Source of the DNA: Patescibacteria group bacterium
GTDB taxonomy: Bacteria; Patescibacteria; Paceibacteria; UBA6257; 2-01-FULL-56-20
DNA length: 64,000 nt
Direction of reading: 5' to 3'
NCBI GenBank assembly: GCA_018971305.1
Contig: JAGXBC010000003.1
Coordinates: 62,001-126,000 of the forward strand
In this document: in pieces, positions 60,291-64,000 of the stretch
Position numbering within the stretch: the stretch's first letter is position 1
Layout: each line of letters opens with the position of its first letter
The notes under the pieces: model-generated
The model's input: only the letters and a program-made list of their open reading frames with translations
The model's database searches: none
Told to the model about the DNA's origin: nothing
Made by a program: the position numbers and the translations under genes

Positions 60291-60308
60291 TGTTCAAAAG
60301 GTCGAACA
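60291..60308. promoter_or_regulatory. Possible LexA-type operator TGTTC-N8-GAACA
   Basis: A five-base inverted repeat with an 8-nt centre, between the LexA-methyltransferase start and the gene at 60335. The arms resemble parts of known LexA boxes (GAAC/GTTC words), but the spacing differs from all standard boxes, so this is tentative. Confidence 0.35.
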
Positions 60309-60334
60309 ATTAACAATAAAACGAAAAATAGTTT

Positions 60335-60520
60335 ATGGATTTTAATAACGCTAAAAAACAATTCGCAGAGAACGCTGGTATTTTTGGTAATCCCAACACA
60401 GAACCAGAAAATTATAATTTCTATAACGGGTTAACCAATCTCGCCAGCGGTTTAGAACAACTTGAGTATGAAATGGCGGAGATAAAAAGACTGCTCGTTA
60501 TGATTGTAAACAGGAGATAG
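60335..60520 (+). CDS. Small hypothetical protein
   Basis: 61 residues, with a helical second half (TNLASGLEQLEYEMAEIKRLLVMIVNRR). No signal, no family recognised. No Shine-Dalgarno is seen. It may be real because its frame is open between the candidate operator and the DUF3800 gene and it ends 47 nt before the GTG of the latter. Confidence 0.4.
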   Translation: MDFNNAKKQFAENAGIFGNPNTEPENYNFYNGLTNLASGLEQLEYEMAEIKRLLVMIVNRR

Positions 60521-60566
60521 CGAGGCGGTTTTTTGGTTGACCCCCTCTTTTTTAGGAGTAAAATTT

Positions 60567-61256
60567 GTGCGAAAGATATTAATGACAAAAACAATATATC
60601 AAGTATTTACTGATGAGTCGGGGGCTTGGAATGAGAGGGTTAATAACAAAACCACGACCTACGTTAGATGCTGGGTTAAAATTCCTTTGGGCGATAAGGC
60701 GATCAGCCTTGAGACTATATTCAATCCCAAAAGCACAACAAAGATCGCGACATTCTTTACGTTCAGCGATTTACTAGAGTTTCGCACACGAAAAATTATT
60801 GTGCGCGAGGAGATTAATAAAGAAATTCAGAATGTTTTTTTGCGCCTGCAAGAGGTGGTTAAAGGCTATATGCACAAGCTACCAAAAGAAATCGAAGACG
60901 CTATTAATCGAGTCTTATTCTTATATATTTATGAACGGTGGGCATGGGAAGACGCGAAACAAAGAGGGGTGTTTGAAGACTGTGTCGAGATTTTTATACA
61001 TAAACCTCAATTTACAAAAGCGGATTACCAAGAGCTTTTTAGAATTTTAGATATTAACCAAGGAAAATATAGTTTTATAAAAGGAGATGGCCTTGCCGGA
61101 ATAAAAATTGCAGATGGTCTTGCTAGAACATTACGACGCGTGCCCACCTCTGATTTTCAAAAAGAAGGACAACTTAGAAATTTGAAATTGGTTCTGCAGA
61201 AAAACACTATTGAATTAGGAAATATAGTAAAGGGAATCGATAAGGTTTTTCTTTAA
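60567..61256 (+). CDS. DUF3800-like protein
   Basis: 229 residues from GTG 60567, chosen because TAGGAG (60553-60558) lies 8 nt upstream; the ATG at 60582 is an alternative. It opens IYQVFTDESGAW, the DUF3800 signature (DESG), and carries FIKGDGLAGIKIADGLARTL near the C-terminus, which fits the second acidic motif of this RNase-H-like fold. DUF3800 proteins are common in defence islands and phages; activity is unproven. AT-rich like the LexA-methyltransferase. Confidence 0.75.
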   Translation: MRKILMTKTIYQVFTDESGAWNERVNNKTTTYVRCWVKIPLGDKAISLETIFNPKSTTKIATFFTFSDLLEFRTRKIIVREEINKEIQNVFLRLQEVVKGYMHKLPKEIEDAINRVLFLYIYERWAWEDAKQRGVFEDCVEIFIHKPQFTKADYQELFRILDINQGKYSFIKGDGLAGIKIADGLARTLRRVPTSDFQKEGQLRNLKLVLQKNTIELGNIVKGIDKVFL

Positions 61257-61341
61257 TAGAAAACTTGAAAGTGATAAAACATGGAAAAGAAAATTTCGCG
61301 AGAAACTTCTTACATGATTTCCAGTATGAAGGTATAAATTT

Positions 61342-61530
61342 ATGGAAACAATAGTAAAAATTGTTATTGCAATTGGCGCATCATTTTTGCTTTGGAAGCC
61401 TTTTAAATGGCTTATTGGAGCAGCATTTGAGAATGCAAAATCACGTATCGCTTCTTTGGTTGGAGGAATTGTTGTGGTTATTATCGTTGCCATCTTTATT
61501 GCATTAATCGGTTGGCTCTTGAAATATTAG
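61342..61530 (+). CDS. Small two-helix membrane protein
   Basis: 62 residues with two membrane helices (about 4-20 and 38-60) separated by a charged loop. No family recognised. It could be a holin-like or accessory membrane peptide, but that is only size-based. It follows the DUF3800 gene by 85 nt. Confidence 0.5.
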   Translation: METIVKIVIAIGASFLLWKPFKWLIGAAFENAKSRIASLVGGIVVVIIVAIFIALIGWLLKY

Positions 61531-61577
61531 TTTTCAAAATCCCCCTAAAAAAAACGGCGGGTTTTATTTTATACCAT

Positions 61578-61892
61578 CTAATCCGTCCCAAATAGCGCCC
61601 AAAATTTTTTCCAACCGTTCAATTCTTTAATATTTTGTTTTTCAGTTTCCTTTTCGTCCACCGCTATAAAGAAAACATCTTTGACGAGCTCCTTGTCCCA
61701 ACCGCGCTGCATGAGCCATTTGGAAAAATCGCAGAGGATTTCGGCGTGCGGTTCTATCTTGTCGTCCAAAAGAGTCCGCCATGGTAGTTCGTTGCGTTTA
61801 TTTTTCCCCAGACGCGTATCAAAATGAAACTCCAAAAGTTCATTGAACAATTCTTTCTTAAACCTTTCCCTTTCGTTCGCCTTATCGGACAT
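61578..61892 (-). CDS. Hypothetical protein, helical
   Basis: 104 residues: charged helices RERFKKELFNELLEFHFD, then NELPWRTLLDDKIEPHAEILCDF and KWLMQRGWDKELVKDVFFIAVDE. No signal or membrane helix. The function is unknown. It is convergent with the small membrane protein gene and its start faces the arsR-type promoter. Confidence 0.55.
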   Translation of the reverse strand: MSDKANERERFKKELFNELLEFHFDTRLGKNKRNELPWRTLLDDKIEPHAEILCDFSKWLMQRGWDKELVKDVFFIAVDEKETEKQNIKELNGWKKFWALFGTD

Positions 61893-61915
61893 ATAAAAAT
61901 TATAACTCCACCCCC

Positions 61916-61938
61916 GCCCCGCGAGAAGCGGGCTTTTT
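61916..61938 (+). terminator. Terminator-like hairpin before the arsR-type promoter
   Basis: GCCCCGC/GCGGGC stem with one bulge, a GAGAA loop and T5. It would stop plus-strand read-through into the regulator gene. Confidence 0.5.
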
Positions 61939-61946
61939 GACGACCC

Positions 61947-61981
61947 TTGACATACATAATGATATAAGCATATACTTATAT
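61947..61981 (+). promoter_or_regulatory. Promoter and operator of the ArsR-type gene
   Basis: TTGACA (61947-61952), 18-nt spacer, TATACT (61971-61976). A perfect 7-bp inverted repeat ATATAAG (61962-61968) / CTTATAT (61975-61981) covers the -10. The ATG is at 61983, so the mRNA is probably leaderless and the gene autoregulated. Confidence 0.8.
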
Positions 61982-61982
61982 T

Positions 61983-62270
61983 ATGTCAGATTTATGCAAT
62001 GAAATAGAACGATTCGGCAAAAGCATTGGCAGCGTTCCCCGCTACCGCATCGTTGAAGCCCTGCTTAAAGGGCGGAAAACAGTGGGCGAGCTTGTTAAGA
62101 TAGTAAAGCTTTCGCAGCCGGCAGTTTCTCAGCATTTAAAAACGCTCCGGGCCTCAAATCTCGTTATAGATGAAAAAAGGGGACAGGAAGTGTTTTATAC
62201 CGTGGACGGCGAATACATGCTTGAGCTTTTGAAAAATTTAACGGCTGAAATAAAGAAACCTAAGAAATAA
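61983..62270 (+). CDS. ArsR-family winged-helix repressor
   Basis: 95 residues. Compact winged helix: RYRIVEALLKGRKTVGELVKIV, recognition helix LSQPAVSQHLKTLRASNLV, then a wing KRGQEVFYTV. Only one cysteine (position 5), so no metal-sensing CxC motif is visible. It probably represses its own promoter, where a palindrome overlaps the -10, and the LUD-domain gene 11 nt downstream. Confidence 0.85.
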   Translation: MSDLCNEIERFGKSIGSVPRYRIVEALLKGRKTVGELVKIVKLSQPAVSQHLKTLRASNLVIDEKRGQEVFYTVDGEYMLELLKNLTAEIKKPKK

Positions 62271-62281
62271 TTTTTTAATTT

Positions 62282-62899
62282 ATGGATTATAACAAATTGG
62301 CAACTAAGGAAAGCGTCAGCAGAACCTCTGCGGCTCTGTCTGCCAAAAAGTATGAGGTTACCATCGCGCAAAATGGCGCCGAGGCCTTGCAAAAGATAAA
62401 GGAATTGATTCCCAAAGGAACGTCAATTATGAACGGCGCCTCGGTCACCTTGGAAAAGATAGGTTTCGTGGATTATCTCAAATCCAACGAACACGGCTGG
62501 AACAACCTGCATGAAAATATTTTGGCAGAGAAAAATCCGGCAAAGCAGGCGCTGCTTAGAAAGCAGGCCGTGCTTTCCGATTATTATTTGGGAAGTGCTC
62601 ACGCTCTCACGGAAAACGGCGAGTTTATTATCGCTTCCAATAGCGGCAGCCAGTTGCCGCACATAGTTTTTACGTCTCCCAATCTTATATTCGTGGTGAG
62701 TACAAAAAAGATAGTGCCGACCCTAGAAGACGCGATGAAGCGGTTGGACGAGCACGTGATTCCCTTGGAGGACAAGCACATGCAAGAGAAATACGGAGTG
62801 GGAACCGCTCCCAATAAGATAGTTATCTTCAAGGGCGAAAACGTTATGCTCGGCAGAAAAGTTCACCTGATTTTGGTTAACGAGAATTTGGGATTCTGA
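62282..62899 (+). CDS. LUD-domain protein (LutC/YkgG-like)
   Basis: 205 residues. The LUD pattern is visible: IPKGTSIMNGASVTLEKIGFVD (about 43-64), LSDYYLGSAHALTENGEFIIASNSGSQ (about 98-124) and LIFVVSTKKIVPTLEDAMKRL. Relatives act with LutA/LutB in lactate utilisation, but those partners are not in the window. It lies 11 nt after the ArsR-type repressor, so it is probably its target. The substrate is unknown. Confidence 0.85.
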   Translation: MDYNKLATKESVSRTSAALSAKKYEVTIAQNGAEALQKIKELIPKGTSIMNGASVTLEKIGFVDYLKSNEHGWNNLHENILAEKNPAKQALLRKQAVLSDYYLGSAHALTENGEFIIASNSGSQLPHIVFTSPNLIFVVSTKKIVPTLEDAMKRLDEHVIPLEDKHMQEKYGVGTAPNKIVIFKGENVMLGRKVHLILVNENLGF

Positions 62900-63048
62900 A
62901 GCTGTAGAACACAATCTCTCTACGCTTCGCAAGAAGCTGGCTCAAAAAATTTCAACGGACGGGAAAAGTTAACCCCGCCATTATTTGACTTTTTTCTGAT
63001 TTTATTATAAAAAAGGGACAGTTCGTTTGTCAGAGAGGAGATCCTTAT

Positions 63049-64000
63049 ATGTCATACAGAGAGTTTCTGCGGATACTTTGGAGGTCAGCGATTGTAGCAT
63101 TGATTATCTATTTCATCTTTCTTTTGCTGCGAAACGCTGGCTCTTCCCACAGCACGATTAATCAGGATAGTCAGATATATTACTATGCCGACTTTCTTTT
63201 TGTGGACGACCCTCCGCCGTTGGATGACAAACAGAGCGACAGTGAAAAAGAATTTCACTCGTTCGTTTTCTTCCTGAGAGACGTTAGCCAAAATGAGCAC
63301 CCCTTGCACAGAATAGATTTCTTAAAAAACTTAACCGATGACTACCGTTCGGAGGTAAAAACATTTCAGGAAAAGACCGGAAACAATCCGGAGCTTATGT
63401 ACACATTGCTCTTCGATAAATCGAAGATCATTGACCTTATTCTGCGAGAGGAAAAGGAAAGGGATAGAAGAATCGCATCTTTACGTCCCGCGCCGAGTTT
63501 GGTCTACGTATTCTTCTTTTTTCAGGTCATAAGTATCGGTTGGCTGATTCTATGGTGGGCCACTGTCGGAAGCTGGAATGTTTTCCGCTTTCCTTATCGA
63601 GCGTGGTGGTTCTACGTTTACTTGGCCTTCATGCTCCCGTGTTCACTTGCCTTGATAGCATCGGTCGCATGCGGCGAGCTTGTTTTCTTTGTTATCCACA
63701 TGATAGAGGCCAAACGAGATAGATTCCGCACTGGGCTTAAAAAGCTGGCAGTCCGTCTCAAAATTGTAAGAGAATACGACGATTTGTGCGCTAATATCAA
63801 TAAAAATCGCGCCAAGCACAAGGATGCCTGGATTAGTTCCTTTGGTAGTAAACGAATATCCGTCAAGATTACACAAGAGAACGTTGTTCTTGAAGAACTT
63901 GGCAGGAATCTTCGCGCCAGGGAAAAGGAATTGCAAACGATGCAGCGCGACTATTTTGCGAAGAGGGAATTTATCAAACGCCTAAAAAAAATTCCGAATA
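63049..64000 (+). CDS. Membrane protein, 3'-truncated by window edge
   Basis: An open frame runs from ATG 63049 to the window end (317 codons visible). AGAGGAG lies 8 nt upstream. One N-terminal helix (IVALIIYFIFLLL, about 14-28), an extracytoplasmic domain (about 30-145), two helices (about 150-170 and 183-215), then a long charged, probably coiled-coil cytoplasmic part with NLRAREKELQTMQRDYFAKR. No family recognised. Opposite-strand frames over it are shadows. Confidence 0.75.
   Translation, partial: MSYREFLRILWRSAIVALIIYFIFLLLRNAGSSHSTINQDSQIYYYADFLFVDDPPPLDDKQSDSEKEFHSFVFFLRDVSQNEHPLHRIDFLKNLTDDYRSEVKTFQEKTGNNPELMYTLLFDKSKIIDLILREEKERDRRIASLRPAPSLVYVFFFFQVISIGWLILWWATVGSWNVFRFPYRAWWFYVYLAFMLPCSLALIASVACGELVFFVIHMIEAKRDRFRTGLKKLAVRLKIVREYDDLCANINKNRAKHKDAWISSFGSKRISVKITQENVVLEELGRNLRAREKELQTMQRDYFAKREFIKRLKKIPN

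Noticed and set aside
61281..61337. 18-codon open frame between the DUF3800 gene and the small membrane protein gene
   Set aside because: Too short, with no ribosome-binding site or recognisable product.

Overview
The window looks like a chromosome segment of a Candidate Phyla Radiation (Patescibacteria) bacterium, probably of the Parcubacteria group. This placement is inferred from gene content, not from a marker phylogeny. Supporting signs are compact core genes, many secreted or membrane-anchored surface proteins, two four-helix-bundle (23S rRNA intervening-sequence-protein family) genes, a short SMC, an unusual EF-P loop, a divergent L32, and no amino-acid or cofactor biosynthesis genes. 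UGA acts as a stop codon, so the code is standard bacterial. There are no rRNA genes and no CRISPR array. Core genes often have a -10 box only 6-13 nt before the start codon and no Shine-Dalgarno. Many small unknown genes instead carry their own promoter, a strong AGGAG-type site and a terminator.

Layout. 1-13.1 kb: cell-surface region. It holds large secreted repeat proteins (one frameshifted, with a PxKF-type C-terminus), a dockerin-bearing secreted protein, two membrane-anchored cohesin-like proteins, two four-helix-bundle genes inside inverted repeats, and a Mn-type superoxide dismutase. 13.2-18.2 kb: a DUF4258-like protein, a PEBP protein, two DoxX-like membrane proteins, an alpha/beta hydrolase, exonuclease III and YchF. 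18.2-24.1 kb: an ImmA/IrrE-like peptidase, then the minus-strand run corA-cax-cysS-dnaB-recR. 24.15-29.9 kb: the heat-shock operon hrcA-grpE-(zinc-ribbon gene)-dnaK-(membrane protein)-dnaJ, with a CIRCE-like operator over its promoter. 30.3-30.7 kb: an intact tRNA-Lys lying between two halves of a second tRNA-Lys that contain palindromic insertions. 30.7-46.7 kb: RNA, translation and repair genes (rnhB, rpmF, nusB, rnc, smc, tRNA-Ala, rpsP, khpA, efp, mnmA, uvrB, greA) mixed with small unknown genes. 46.8-50.2 kb: a fatty-acid desaturase, a SIMPL protein and a secreted Hint-domain protein. 50.2-54.4 kb: an operon of an Asx-tRNA-synthetase-like enzyme, a methyltransferase and an MccF-like S66 peptidase, with a convergent unknown gene. 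54.6-57.9 kb: MscL, a DUF389 protein and a peptidoglycan-binding fibronectin-type surface protein. 58-61.9 kb: an AT-rich island with a LexA repressor fused to a DNA methyltransferase, a convergent nuclease-like gene, a DUF3800 protein and small proteins. 61.9-64 kb: an autoregulated ArsR-type repressor with a LUD-domain protein, and a truncated membrane protein.

Most notable: the LexA-methyltransferase fusion facing a possible restriction nuclease; the synthetase-like/methyltransferase/MccF operon, which suggests aminoacyl-adenylate chemistry or immunity; the split tRNA-Lys locus and the dispersed palindrome, also found in frame inside grpE; and the inverted-repeat four-helix-bundle cassettes, one of which has no gene.
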